From the NCBI GenBank assembly GCA_024345305.1, contig BRON01000002.1, positions 2,046,001 through 2,110,000 of the forward strand: 64,000 nucleotides of DNA. The letters are read 5' to 3'. The translations under genes were made by a program, and so were the position numbers. Each line of letters starts with the position of its first letter. The first letter of the stretch is position 1. Under the pieces are notes generated by a model. It did not search any database and was not told the origin of the DNA. It saw only the letters and a program-made list of their open reading frames with translations. The stretch is from Mrakia gelida (taxonomy: Eukaryota; Basidiomycota; Tremellomycetes; Cystofilobasidiales; Mrakiaceae). Positions 10,691 through 21,987 of this stretch are shown here, in pieces.

Positions 10691-11046
10691 TCAGGCACTC
10701 ACGCAACAACCACAACAGCAGATTGCCGTCCAAACACCTAGGCAGAACCCACATCCACCTCGAGGACGCAGAGGATCAGATTCCTCGTCGGTTTGAAGAG
10801 ACTCGACGGGTTTGGGAGGAGGGTAGAGGGCTGTCCGACCGAGGAAGAGGATCGTGCAGAGAAGTGGAGAGAGTTCGTCAGGATCCTTTTGGGGTCTACA
10901 TACTGAGGAGGGAAGAGGAGCTCACACATGCTGTTCGATCCAGGTTGAGAAGAGTGGAACTCGCGATGAGGGAGAGACGACGAGGCGAGGTGAGCTCTCG
11001 GAGGGAGGGCGGTGAGGTTGGAGTTGCTTTGATTGCTGGGAGACAT
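10691..11046 (-). CDS. Small cysteine-rich CYSTM-like protein, 86 aa
   Basis: Exons on the minus strand: 11046-10926 and 10830-10691, joined by a GTGAGC..CAG intron with a CTGAC branch site. The protein starts MSPSNQSNSN, passes a Pro-rich patch (MSLYPPPKPVESLQ) and ends in a short cysteine cluster, GGCGFCLGVWTAICCCGCC. This end matches the CYSTM plan: a short hydrophobic tail with packed cysteines that can sit at membranes, linked in fungi and plants to stress tolerance. The last codons (GTGAGT) also form a perfect donor at 10702-10697. If spliced to the AAG acceptor near 10540, the protein would end two residues after the Cys cluster. Family assignment is by pattern, not by alignment. Confidence 0.6.
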
Positions 11047-11773
11047 GCTTGATTTGGAGGAAGTTATGAGAGGGATGGGTTTGGTGTGGGTTTGGTGTGG
11101 GTTGAGGTGAAAGTGGAAGATGTAGTTGGAGGGCAGGAAGGAGGTGAAGAGGAGAAACTGCGACTTGACCTTCTTGACAAGGCGATGACGGCGGAGAGAA
11201 AGTCCGCTTGTTTTTCGCTCGTCACCTTTCTTGCCGAGATTGATTTTCACTTCCTGGGCGATGCACTGCGATTTTCGCCGATCCCGGAGAGCTCAATGAG
11301 TTTGGTCCGAATGGAAGAAAAGAAGAAAGAAGGAGGGGGACGTCGCGACGGATCGGTTAGTAGCGTCGCGAGGGGCGACGCTCTCGTCCTCGCTGCTCCT
11401 TCCTTCCCTGTTTCTTCCAACCCCACCATTACCTTCGGACTCTTCTCTTCACTCTTAGGACTCCTTATACTTGTACGTGAACATCCGTTTCGTCTCCTGA
11501 GGCTCTTGACGTGTGGGCTGAGGGCGAGAAGGCCGAGGGAAGGAGAGAGCAGAAGACGAGTGAGCCTGAGGTTTGTGACTGACCCGTCTCCCCTCTGTTT
11601 CTTGACCTTTCGTACACAGAAGAAGCTCGTACGTATCATCTCTTATATCTCTTGTGCGTTTTTACGAAGTTTGAGGCTGATCTGGCCTCTCCTTTGACGT
11701 CTGGCAGAGCACCAAACACGACCCTCCTCGCCTGCCTCTCGACTTCCTTCCTTCCTCCTCCAGGTCTCCTCCC
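11047..11773. promoter_or_regulatory. Divergent promoter and spliced leader region, CYSTM-like / Pap1-like genes
   Basis: The 727-base gap has more structure than a plain promoter. On the plus strand an ATG at 11296 opens 59 codons to a GTACGT donor at 11473, followed by a 9-base exon (11620-11628) and an acceptor at 11707 that leads in frame into the ATG at 11774. These pieces may be 5' UTR exons or a true N-terminal extension (about 84 residues). I could not decide. Confidence 0.4.
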
Positions 11774-14097
11774 ATGAACCCAGACGGATCAAGACCATCC
11801 TCCAACCCCTTTGCTCGTAACACGGAGGCTGCCGATCCCAATCAGGGACTCGCCTACAACCCTGGACAAGAGTCTGGCTCTTCGTCGTCCTATAATCCAG
11901 CATCGACGTCGGCTTCAGCGTCGTCCTCGATCAGACCTGACGAGCACGACGCGGCCGCTCTCATCCTCGGACTTTGGGGAGGAATGGACGTAGACAGACC
12001 TCAGGACACGGGGTCAGGAAGGTGAGCTCGCTTCGCTGCTCAGAAGCATAGACGAGACCCAGGGAGGGCAGAACACGGGTAGAGAGAGGGAAGGAAGGGA
12101 AAGTGAGCTGACCTTCGACTTCCTTCCTTCTCCATCGCCTTCTTCGTCCCAGCCCGTTCAACCTCTTCGATCCTCAACAAACCAACCCTCAGTCGTACTC
12201 AAACGATCTTCTCGACCAGATGACCTCAGGCTCAGCATCTCAAACCAATGATCTCGCTCTCGGAGGTCTTCTCAACGACGAGGAAGACAGCGGCAGCGAG
12301 GGAGGACTCGACCCTTTCGAGGCGTTCCAGGCTGCCTTGGGACAGGCTCCGGACTACCAGCCTATGCCTTCGTCAACCTCGGCCATCGGTCAGCCGTACT
12401 ACGGATCTGAGGGGAATCAGAGGGGTGAAGGCGTCGAGGGACAGCCGAAGATGGACGACGCGGACAAGGGGAACGGAAAAGCTTCGTGAGTCGCCTGTCT
12501 CTCTCTCCCAGAGGACTAGACTCATCGGAGGGGGAGTTGTAGCGTCTAGGAAAGTTTCGGGAACGTTCACTGACCTCTGCGGGTTCGTTCCTCTCTCTCA
12601 AAGTCCCACCAAACCCAAAGCTCGTCGAGTCGCCAAACCGAAACCTCCTCCCAAGCCCAAGGTCCCCAAGAAGAAACCTCAAGCCATCCTCATCTCTGAG
12701 ATCCAAATCGACGGAGTCTGGGTTCCTCACGTCCCCTTCGAAGGGAAACTCGTCCCCTGCGACAAGCGAGGCGATCCTCTTCCCATCTCCTCCTCCTCCC
12801 TCGCCTCCTCCCTACCGATCCTTCCTCCTTCACTCTCTTCAGCTCCTCCAAGAGCCTCTTCTTCCACTTCCACTCCTGGAACGGATCCCTCTTCTGTCCG
12901 CGACGCTCGACTCGGCAAGAGGAGGAGGAACGACGCTGCAGCGCCCGAACTCGACTCGAACGACGAACCCGAGTCGAACCAACCGTCCTACGCCAAGAAG
13001 AAGGTCGGAGTCAAGTCGGCGAAGGAGAAGAAGAGTATCGCCGACAAGGAACGAGCGAGGGTGAAGAAGGAGAAGGAGCAGGAGGTGCTGAGTCGTCTTC
13101 CGAAGGAGGAGTCGCCGTACTCGATCGAACACTTCGGATTCGGAGACGAGGGGAAGGAGCGAGCGTTGGAGAACGAGGCTTATCACGAGTTGAGAGACGC
13201 TGTTCCGGCTTTGAGAGCTCTCTAGTGAGCCGCCGTCGCCCTCGCCTCTTCGTTGTGTCGCCTCGCTCGTTCGCGAGAGCTTCGCTGATCGTCCCTCTCG
13301 CTCTTTCTTTCTTTCTCAGCAACACCCACGCTCCCTTCAATCCTCTCACCGACAAGCCCAACCCTCAGACCGGTCTCATCGACGGGATCCTTCCCATCAA
13401 GGAGCAGAACGGCAAGCTCACCATCCTCTCGACGTCCGAGACGTACATCTCTCATCTCAAGACCGAAAGGGAGAGGATCGACTGGGAGAAGACTGCTTTA
13501 GAGGAGTTCGTGAGGAAGATGGATGGTGGAGAGGCTGCTTGGAAGAAGTGGAGGGTTGTGAGCAGTCGTCCCCGTCTTCCAAACTCCTTCCTCGTTCGTG
13601 AGCCGAACGCGTGTCGCTGACACTCGCTTTCCTCCTCGCTCGTTCAGACCTTCGACGCTCAAGAGGAGCAGCTCCTCGCCGACACCAACGCTCAAGGCTC
13701 CTCCTCACTCCAAGTCATCAACTCCCCTCCCAAACCTCAACCCATCGCCTCCTCTCCAACAACCAAAACCTTCCTCCTCTCGCGAGGCGCTCCTCGAGGC
13801 GACGTCGAACTCGAGCCCACCCCTGCCGTCGTCGACCCTTCTTCCTCCACCTCTCTTCTCCTCCCAACCACAATCAAACCCGAACCCTTCCCTTCCGAAG
13901 TCCCCTCAACGTCGAGCTCGGCTTCACCGATCAAGAACGTCGCGATGACGAGCACGAGTGCTGCCGAGGACGCGGAGAAGCTCGAGGCGCTGAAGGAGAG
14001 GAACAGGAAGAAGCAGAGGATGTTCAGGCAGAGGCAGAAGGAGGCGATTGCTAAGTTGGAGGAGGAGATCAAGTCTGTTCAGGGGGAGACGAAGTGA
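11774..14097 (+). CDS. Nuclear protein with a C-terminal Pap1-like basic region, 629 aa
   Basis: Exons: 11774-12021, 12153-12485, 12604-13224, 13320-13557, 13648-14097. The N-terminal 200 residues are Ser/Gln/Asn-rich and acidic. Then come a Lys/Pro-rich stretch (AKPKPPPKPKVPKKK) that looks like a nuclear signal, a segment ILISEIQIDGVWVPHVPFEG, and basic KRRRND. The last 40 residues, EKLEALKERNRKKQRMFRQR onwards, fit the Yap/Pap1 basic-region spacing N-R-x-x-Q-R-x-F-R-x-R, but the zipper that should follow has only about two heptads before the stop. It may be a DNA-binding regulator with a reduced zipper, or a charged coiled-coil end that mimics bZIP. No other domain was recognised. An upstream spliced extension from 11296 is possible. 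Confidence 0.6.
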
Positions 14098-14380
14098 GGG
14101 GAAGGGAGATGGTTTCGTTCGGTTTTGCTGCTTGGTTTGGTTTCGTTGGATTGGGATCGCTCTCTTGGTCTAGCTTTTTTCGTATTTCTTCTCCTTCTTC
14201 TTGGAGCGCCCTGGTCGTTTTTTTAAGGAGTCTCTGTTTTTCTCGTTTCGAGCCTCGACGACGGTCGCGAAGGCAAGAGGAGGAGAGTGAGCTCGAATCT
14301 CGACGCGACCTCCTTCCTCCCTCTCCCTCCCTCCCAGCACTCCACCCCCTCTCCCCTTCCCCTCCCCCCCTCCTCGCCTC

Positions 14381-17300
14381 ATGGACGTAGACTCACCGCC
14401 TCCTCCCGAGTTCTCTCCCGGTGAACCTCGACCCATCATCCAGCTCGAGGAGGACGTTGTGAACAAGATTGCCGCCGGGGAGATCATCCAACGACCTGCG
14501 AACTGCATCAAAGAGTTGATCGAGAACTGCCTCGATGCGGGAGCGACGTCCATCAAGATTACGGTCAAGGATGGAGGATTGAAGCTGCTGCAGATTCAGG
14601 ATGATGGGTGTGGAGTTAGAGTGAGTACGAACGAAGGAAGGGGGAGAGAAGGAGGGAGGGAGGGGAGGGGAGCAGCGAGAGAGCTCAACGAAGGAGGGGG
14701 TGGAGGAGGTTGGGTTTGGGTGGAGCGAGGGGACGAGAGATTCCAGGAGTGCCTACACGGATGGAGAAGGGATGGCTGGGAGCACGATACACCTCTGTTC
14801 GAGCTCCTGATTCCAAGAGGGCTGGTGCATCAGCGGTGAAGAGAAGGGAAGGAAGGAGATCTCTCGAGCTCAAGCTGACCTTTCCATCCCTTCCTTCCCT
14901 TCATTCAAGCACGCCGATCTCCCCATCCTCTGCCAGAGATTCACAACCTCCAAGCTCAGAACGTTCGAAGACCTCGAGTCCATGTCCACCTACGGATTCA
15001 GAGGCGAAGCTCTCGCCTCAGTCTCTCACGTCGCTCACGTCAGTGTCCTCACAAAGACGAAGGAGTCCAGTTGCGCTTGGAAGTCAGTCCTCTCCTCCTC
15101 GTCTCCTCCCTCCCTTCGTCTCGTCTCGTCGCTTCTGACTCGTGATTTGGCTGGGTTAACAGAGCTCACTACGCGAACGGAGTCTTGGTCGCTCCCAAGC
15201 CAGGAGAGACGGAGGAACCTAAGTCTGCTGCTGGGAACCAGGGGACGACGATCATCGTGAGTCCTGGTCCTTCGCCTTTCTCTCGAGAGAGAGACAAATC
15301 TCTGCAATCGAGACACCAAGCTGATATATGCGTCTTTGTTCGCTGCAGGTCGAGGATCTCTTCTTCAACACTCCTGCTCGTCTACGAGCTCTCAAGTCCG
15401 CGAACGACGAGCTCTCGAGGATCCTCGACGTCGTCACTCGATACGCCGTTCACAACCCCACCGTCGCCTTCGTCTGCAAGAAGGTGAGCTCCCAATATCA
15501 CTATAGTCTCCCCGTTTTCTCTCTCTTCTCTCTGACCTCTCTCCCTTCCATCCTTCCTTCTCAGGCCGGCGCCTCAGCCCCAACCATCTCCACTCCCTCT
15601 GGCTCGACCGTCCCTCAAACCATCAAGCTCGCCTACGGACAGACCCTCGCTCGAGAACTCGTCCATCTCCCTCTCTTGAAGGATGAAGCTCTGGACTTCC
15701 AGGTCGAGGGATGGTTGACGGGACCGAACTGGAGCTCGAAGAAGCCGACGGGCGGATTCTTAGCATTCATCAACCGTGAGTATCGAGAATCGCTCTGCTT
15801 CTTTTGTTCAACGCCTGATCGAGTCTGTGCTGCGTCTTCAGATCGATCCGTCGACTCTCCGAAGATCAAGAAGGCCATCGACTCGCTGTACGGAGCGTTC
15901 TTGCCAAAGGGCACGTACCCTTGGGTTTACCTCAGGTCTGTCCTTCGTCCTTCGTCCTTCGTCGACCTCGTTGTTTCGTCGTTCCACTCGCTGACTGGGC
16001 ACCTCCCTTCTTTTTCAGCCTTCAAATCAACCCCAAGAACATCGACGTCAACGTCCATCCCACCAAGAAGGAGGTGAGTGAAGCAGCCCGTCGCGTCTCG
16101 ACTCCCTCGTCGCCAGGCTGACTGAATGCTCCCCCTTCCCTTTCCAGGTTCGGTTCATCAACGAGGACGAGATCGTCGAGGCTATCTGCGAACGAGTTCA
16201 GGAGGTTCTGGCTGGTGCGAACTCTTCGCGGACGTACTCTCTACAGGTGAGTCGGATCCGAAACTCTCGAAGACGAAGACACGACGAGGACTCGGCTGAC
16301 TTTGATGATTCACGCTTCGACGCTTCGATCCCCAGGTTCAAAGTCTTCTTCCTGGAGCATCGGATCCCAACGCATCGATGGACGAGTCTGATGACGACGA
16401 GGGGGAGGAAGCGCCCTCGCGAGTGAAGGAGATTCGACGACCCGGTTCCTCTTCGACTTCGAAACGTTCGTCTCACCGGCTCCCTTCATACCGACCGCCT
16501 CGAACGCAAACTGATCCGCCTTATCTTTTGCGATCCTTCAACAGCCAAACCAGCACCCTCTCACAAGGTCCGAGTCGACCCAACCGTTCGAACCCTGGAC
16601 TCGATGTTTGCTCCCGTCCATCCCTCTCAACTTCCCAATCGTCGACCCTCCTCAGCCGCCGAGCGAAGTTCTCTCGGAGGAGGAGGAAATGATAACTCCA
16701 GCAGCTCAGCTCGAAAGCGACGCAAGATGATCGAGGAGGGAGGAGAGGCAGCAGATCAGCCTATCGACGTTGACATGTTGGACGGCGAGCGAGGAGGAGG
16801 ACCAGGCAACGAGGAGGACGACTGGGACGATGGTGTTGAGTGGAAGGGTCAAGATGTCGAGGTGGAGCTGCCTTCTGCTGCTGAGGTGGGAGCGAAGAGT
16901 CGAGGCGTTGGAGCTGGAGGAGTGATCAAGGAGGTCGTTTGCAACTTGACGAGCATCAAGGACTTGCGAGCTCAAGTTGTTGAGAAGAAGCATTCAGGTG
17001 AGTCGATCCAATATTTTCTTGTATTGGCATCCTTTCTTGGCGAAGATCTGACTCGTTCTTCGTCATCCTCGCCAGCCCTCACCGACCTCGTTCAAAACCA
17101 CAAGTTCGTCGGAATCGTCGACTACGATCTGTCCCTCTCCGCCGTTCAACATAGCACCAAGCTCTATCTCGTCAATCATGCCGCCATCGCGTGAGTCTCA
17201 TAGTTCCCCTCCTGCGTCTGTTCCTCTTGCGTTTCTCGTCTCGATGACTGACGGCTCGCGACGCGTCCTTTCCTTCCTTTCCTCCTCGAAGCGAGGAGCT

Positions 17301-18151
17301 CTTCCATCAACTCGGTCTCCTCCAGTTCGGTGCCTACGCCAGACTCACTCTCGAACCTCCACCCGACATCCGAACCCTCCTCGCAACAGCCATCAAGTTC
17401 ATCCCCGAGACGGAGCTGAAAGAGAAGGACAGAGAGACGAAACTCGAGGTGCGTCCGTTCGTCTTCGTTCTCGACGCGTTTCCTCTCCCGAAACGTCGAA
17501 AGCTGACTTCCGCTTCGTTTTTTTCATGGGTTTCGCCGATGCAGTGGATCTACAGCCGCCTCCTCGAACGCCGAGAGATGCTCGAGGAGTACTTCAAGCT
17601 CAACATCACCGAGGACGGGAAACTCCAGTCGATCCCTCTTCTCCTCAAGGGTTACTTCCCCAACATGGATAGACTGCCGATGTTCTTGCTTCGATTGGGA
17701 CCTGGAGTGAGTACTTTCGATCTCTCTCTCACGTTCGTCCCTTTTTTCTTTGCGAACGCTGACTCTCTCCCTCGCGTTCGAAAAAAAGGTCGACTGGACA
17801 GGCGAAGCCGAGTGCTTCTCCTCCTTCCTTCGAGAACTCGCCTTCTTCTACGTCCCCGTCCCTACCCTCTCGATCTACAACCCTACCTCGAACGAGAAGG
17901 AGAAGGAGGATACGGCGGAGAGGAAGCATGGTGAGTAAAATGCGGCTCCTTTTCCTCCTTTCGACGACGCGACTGACCCTTCCATCCTTCATTTCCTTTT
18001 CGGTGGTTTCGCAGAACTCTACCAAGTCGAACACGTCATCTTCCCAGCGATCAGGAAGCACCTCCTTCCTCCCAAAAGTCTTCTGACGGAAGGGGACGTC
18101 GTTCAGATGGCGAATCTGCCCGATCTGTACAAGGTTTTCGAGAGGTGCTGA
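14381..18151 (+). CDS. MLH1: DNA mismatch repair protein MLH1, 798 aa, 15 exons
   Basis: Exons: 14381-14620, 14910-15082, 15163-15256, 15349-15483, 15565-15775, 15842-15935, 16019-16073, 16148-16246, 16336-16465, 16545-16997, 17076-17190, 17292-17448, 17545-17706, 17789-17930, 18015-18151. MLH1 pairs with Pms1 to act after MutS mismatch recognition. The GHKL ATPase motifs are intact: [27 protein letters not shown], and [14 protein letters not shown]. The transducer domain shows [15 protein letters not shown], a middle linker is acidic and Ser-rich, and the C-terminal dimerisation domain ends [11 protein letters not shown], the invariant FERC terminus needed by Pms1 partners. The length is near yeast (769) and human (756) MLH1, with a longer linker. 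Start ATG follows a C-rich leader and gives [11 protein letters not shown] before the first motif. Confidence 0.97.
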
Positions 18152-18445
18152 GCGGCGGAAGCGAGGTCGAGAGGGAGGATGGAAGAGGGAGTGAAACGAT
18201 CTTAATGACTTGCACGTTTTTAGAGAGTAGAGATCGGAGATAAGAGCTTGATGTTTCATAAGGTGGTACACGATAGATAGACTGAGCAAACGAGCAGGGA
18301 GCGAGCGAAAGACGAAGATGAAACATACGAGAGCGGAAAGCAAAGAACTACAGGCACGATGGCAGAAACCCAAAAGAACAGAACAAGCAAGAGGCCATCT
18401 AGTAATCTAGTAATAAAGCGAGCGGAAGAGAAGAAGAAGAAGAAG

Positions 18446-21400
18446 CTACTGAATAAACCAAGGCGCCTCCACAAAAGGTATGTAATCGACCTTCGGCCTC
18501 CACTCGTCGTCGAACATCATCGAGTTCCCCGACGAAGGACCCTGATCCTGACCTCCTCCCTGGTATCCTCCGCTCTGATCCATCCCTCCGACGAGTCCGT
18601 AGCTCTGATCCTCGTACGGTCGGTTGACCGAGTAGGACGCGTCCTGACCGTCGAACGAAGCTTGAGTGGGAGTCTGCTCCTCGTGCGAGAACCCGGATGA
18701 CTGGGTGTTGGCGTTGGAGATGGCTGAGAGAGAAGGGGCGGGTGCGGTGTGAGGTCGGCTCTTGGAGAGGAGAGAGAGAGCTTGAGGACGACCTTTGCGA
18801 CGCGACGAGAGGTTGAGGCTGGCGGATCCAACCGTGGGGTACTGAGGTTGAGGAGCGTGGATCTCGTCCGAGGGAGGAGGGGAGGGGATCTCGTGGATGG
18901 AGGCGGAGTTGAAGAAGTAGGAGGAGTAGGAAGGAGTGCTGGAGGGTCGGTGAGAGAGTTGAGGTTGGTTGTAAGGAACGAGGTTTTGCGAGTAGTCGAC
19001 TCCGTTCGCCGTTGGAGGATTGACGAAGGCAGCGTCCGATCCGATGTGCCAGTTGTTCTCTCTAGGCTGGCTTCGACTGGCGCTCTCTCGAACTCGAGGA
19101 GACTGAAGAGGTTCCCTCGTGAAGAGCTCGCTCAACTCGACCGACGCGGCTCCTCGGTGTCCTCGCGTTCGAGGAGGAGGTCCCATCGACGACGACGCGA
19201 CTTCCGAAGGAGCCGACTCCCAGAAGGTTCGAGTTCGAGGAGTGAGGCCGTCGTCGAGTCCGTAACGCATGGTGGAGAGAGAGGATCCTCGACGACGGTG
19301 ACCTTGGAGTCCGGGAGTTGGGACGTTTGGGAAGCCAGGCGTGAGAGGAGAGGGAGCGGCCGTTGGGAGGAACTCGCATCCACCAGAGTGAGGTCGTTGG
19401 AAGGAGGAGTGGGAGAGTTGAGGGTTGAAGGGGATGAGCGAAGGAGTTTGAATCGAGGAGTTGGGGAACGACGACGACGAGGAGAGTTGAGGAGGCATCG
19501 GGTAGTCCGAGTAGGTGCTGTAGGTGAGTTGGCCATTGTCGGGTTGGTAGTGTTGTTGTTGTTGATTTGGGTAGGAGTAAGTAGGTTGTTGCTGGGTCTG
19601 CTGGTAGTGTCGAAGAGAAGGCTCGAGCTCGTCGCCCTCCTCGTCCTCCCTCCCCTCGACGCCTCCGTAACCCCGTCCACCAGCCGAGTATCCGACCCTC
19701 AACCCCCGATCCGACATTCCCATCCGTTCAAGATCTGCTCCCTCGTCGTTCGAGCTCTCCCAGTGGGTCCCTTGGCTGCTGAAGTACGACGACGAAAGCC
19801 CGGACGAGTGTTCCCTTCGTCCTCCTCGGCTCGACGACGATCGGATGGGAATGACTGGACGAGATCGAGCGTCGGGGTAGAAGTCGGCATCCTCCTCCTC
19901 GAACGAGTGATCCGAGTACGAGTTGGAAGAGGAGGAGACGGGACGGCTGGCCTTGGGTCGCGACTTCTTCGAGGTCGTGCGAGTTCGCTTCTTCAATTTG
20001 CTGGTCGACGAAATGATGAAACGAAAGGGAAATAAAGTCAGCTCAGAGCTGAAGACCTTGGAGAAGAGATATGAGACGCGAAATACTCACCTGACATACT
20101 CCGCATCATCATCTTCCTCCTCGAGCTCCTCGTGCCTCTGCATCCTCTCCCTCCTCTGCTCATCCTCCATCGCCCTCTTCTCCTTCGCAGCAGCAGCCTT
20201 CAAGCTCGCCTTCGACCCACTGACTCTCTTGGGCGACTTCCCTCCCTCCGCGACCTTCTCTCCGACAGGTTGGTAGATGTAGTTCGGGTAGCTGGCGAGA
20301 CGCAAGAACGAACAAAGGGAGGGGAGGCGAGGTTTGGTGAGCTTCGAGCCAAACGCGAACCACACCGAACCTCGAGGAAGCGGAAGAGAAGACCGAGATG
20401 GAGAAACTTACAGGATCTTGTGCTGCTCCTTCTCCTGCTTCGCTGCTGCCAGGTAGGGTTCCTTCTCCTTGGGAGTGAGCTGCAAGAGAGAGAGAATCGG
20501 AAAGAAAAGGTCGGAGTTTAGGACGAGTCGAGGAAAGGGGCAAGCGAGCTCATTTATGATCGCGAGCGAAGATGAGGGAGGGATGACAAGGGAAAAGACA
20601 GGTCTACTCACAGCTTTCCACATATCTGCGACGACTTTACTGATGTTCTGATGCTTGTTCTCCGAAGTGATCAACTTCTTCTCGACGACGTCCATCCGGA
20701 ACATGATGAAGGGGTTTCGAGGTCGAGGAACATGGCCCTCCGGTCGTGGTTTCGAATGCGTCTTCTTCTTCTTGGGTGCTGAAACTCCAGGCTGGGGAGG
20801 GGGTTGGAAGACGAGGGAGGAGGAGGAGGCAAGAGGGCTGGGTTGAAGGTGTTGGTGAAGATGACTGTCGGGGATTTGGAAGTGCGAGAGCTCGGCCGCG
20901 AGGGCTGAGAGAACCGTTGAGCTCGAGGACGACGTCGTGGGTCGAGAGGATAGATGGGAGGAGACCGCTGGGGAGGAAGCGTTCGAGCTGTTGTAGTTGG
21001 CGAGGTTGTAAGGGGAGTCGGCTGAGAAGGGAGGAGATGAGGTGGTGGATGCGTCGAGTCGAGGTGATGAGGAGGAGGGGTGGAATCGAGGAGGAGCAAA
21101 CTGGCTCTGTTCCAAGGCCTGGGAAGGTCGTTCGGCGTCGATGAGAGAGATATCGTGAGCTTTGTCTGGAAGAGAAAGAAGAGCGAAAGATGGAAGGGAA
21201 AGAAGCGATGGTCAGTACTCGTCCTCGTCCCTTGATCTTATCTCACCCTGGATGGATGGACGATCCAAGTCGCTAGGCTCAAAGGGAGGGAAGGGAGAGC
21301 GAAGAGAGGCGAAGAAGAGTCAAACAGGTACTCACGCATGTTGCTTTTGATGGTGGTGCTGAAGGCGATGGTTGAAAGGGAAGAGGCACCAAGAGCATCG

Positions 21401-21646
21401 AATTTACTTGCTGCCTCTGTAGGATTGATGAAACGGTCAGGGGGAAGAAGGGAGAACAAGGGAAAGCGAACTTGAAACAAGAGAGGAAGGGGAGGGGAAG
21501 AGAACAAAGGGAACTGAAGGCGAGCAGAGTTCGACCGATTTGAACCGCCACCGTGGATCGTCTCACCTCTAAGTGACCACAAACCTTCATTTACCTGCCA
21601 AAATAATGAAAGCGTCGATCAGGATCTGCTCATGACGAGGATGCAT
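18446..21646 (-). CDS. HMG-box transcription factor (MATA_HMG/Ste11-like), about 836 aa
   Basis: Exons on the minus strand: 21646-21595, 21416-21336, 21165-20612, 20479-20412, 20291-20091, 20000-18446. A single HMG box lies near residues 180-255: HVPRPRNPFIMFRMDVVEKK, then NISKVVADMWKAL, TPKEKEPYLAAAKQEKEQHK and YPNYIYQP. The P-R-P-R-N-P-F-I-x-F-R start is typical of the sequence-specific MATA_HMG group, which in fungi includes Ste11/Prf1-type mating regulators. Introns split the box at the same KA|LTPKEKE position seen in related genes. An acidic coiled segment follows, then a long Ser/Pro/Gln-rich tail that is probably an activation region. The two 5' exons are tentative; the ATG at 21646 is the first in phase after an AAG acceptor. 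Regulator of mating or development is inference only. Confidence 0.78.
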
Positions 21647-21987
21647 GCCGACGGCGAGGCCTTCGAAAAGAAAGCGAAGGGAAACCGAGAGGTCGAAGGA
21701 AGACGACTCACCAAACCGCAGCCCGACCCTCCTCCCTTTTCTCTCGCCATCTTCTCCCTCCCATCTCCATCTCTGCAGAGGAGAAAAGTACCGTACCTCG
21801 AATGACGCGTCTCGATGCCGACTTGCCCGCCGACGCTCTCGTCCAAAACCGTAGTCTACTCAACTCCGCCTCCGGGATGGCGAGACGTGTCTCTCCTTCT
21901 CTCCGCCCTTCTCCTGCTTCGATTTCCCGTTCCGTTCCTTCTCTGAAACGGAAGCAACGGTGTTCGGATAAAACTCACCCATATATA
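21647..21987 (-). promoter_or_regulatory. HMG-box gene promoter / IleRS 3' region
   Basis: Both neighbours are on the minus strand. The 341-base gap contains ATATATAT at 21980-21987 right after the IleRS stop, and a possible 5' UTR intron of the HMG gene (donor GTGAGT at about 21713-21708, acceptor AAG at about 21661-21663). No gene is seen. Confidence 0.35.

Noticed and set aside
18749..20035. 428-codon plus-strand open frame opposite the HMG-box gene
   Set aside because: It is Arg/Gly-rich shadow coding on the reverse of a Ser/Pro-rich exon; the opposite strand has a continuous, domain-linked protein.
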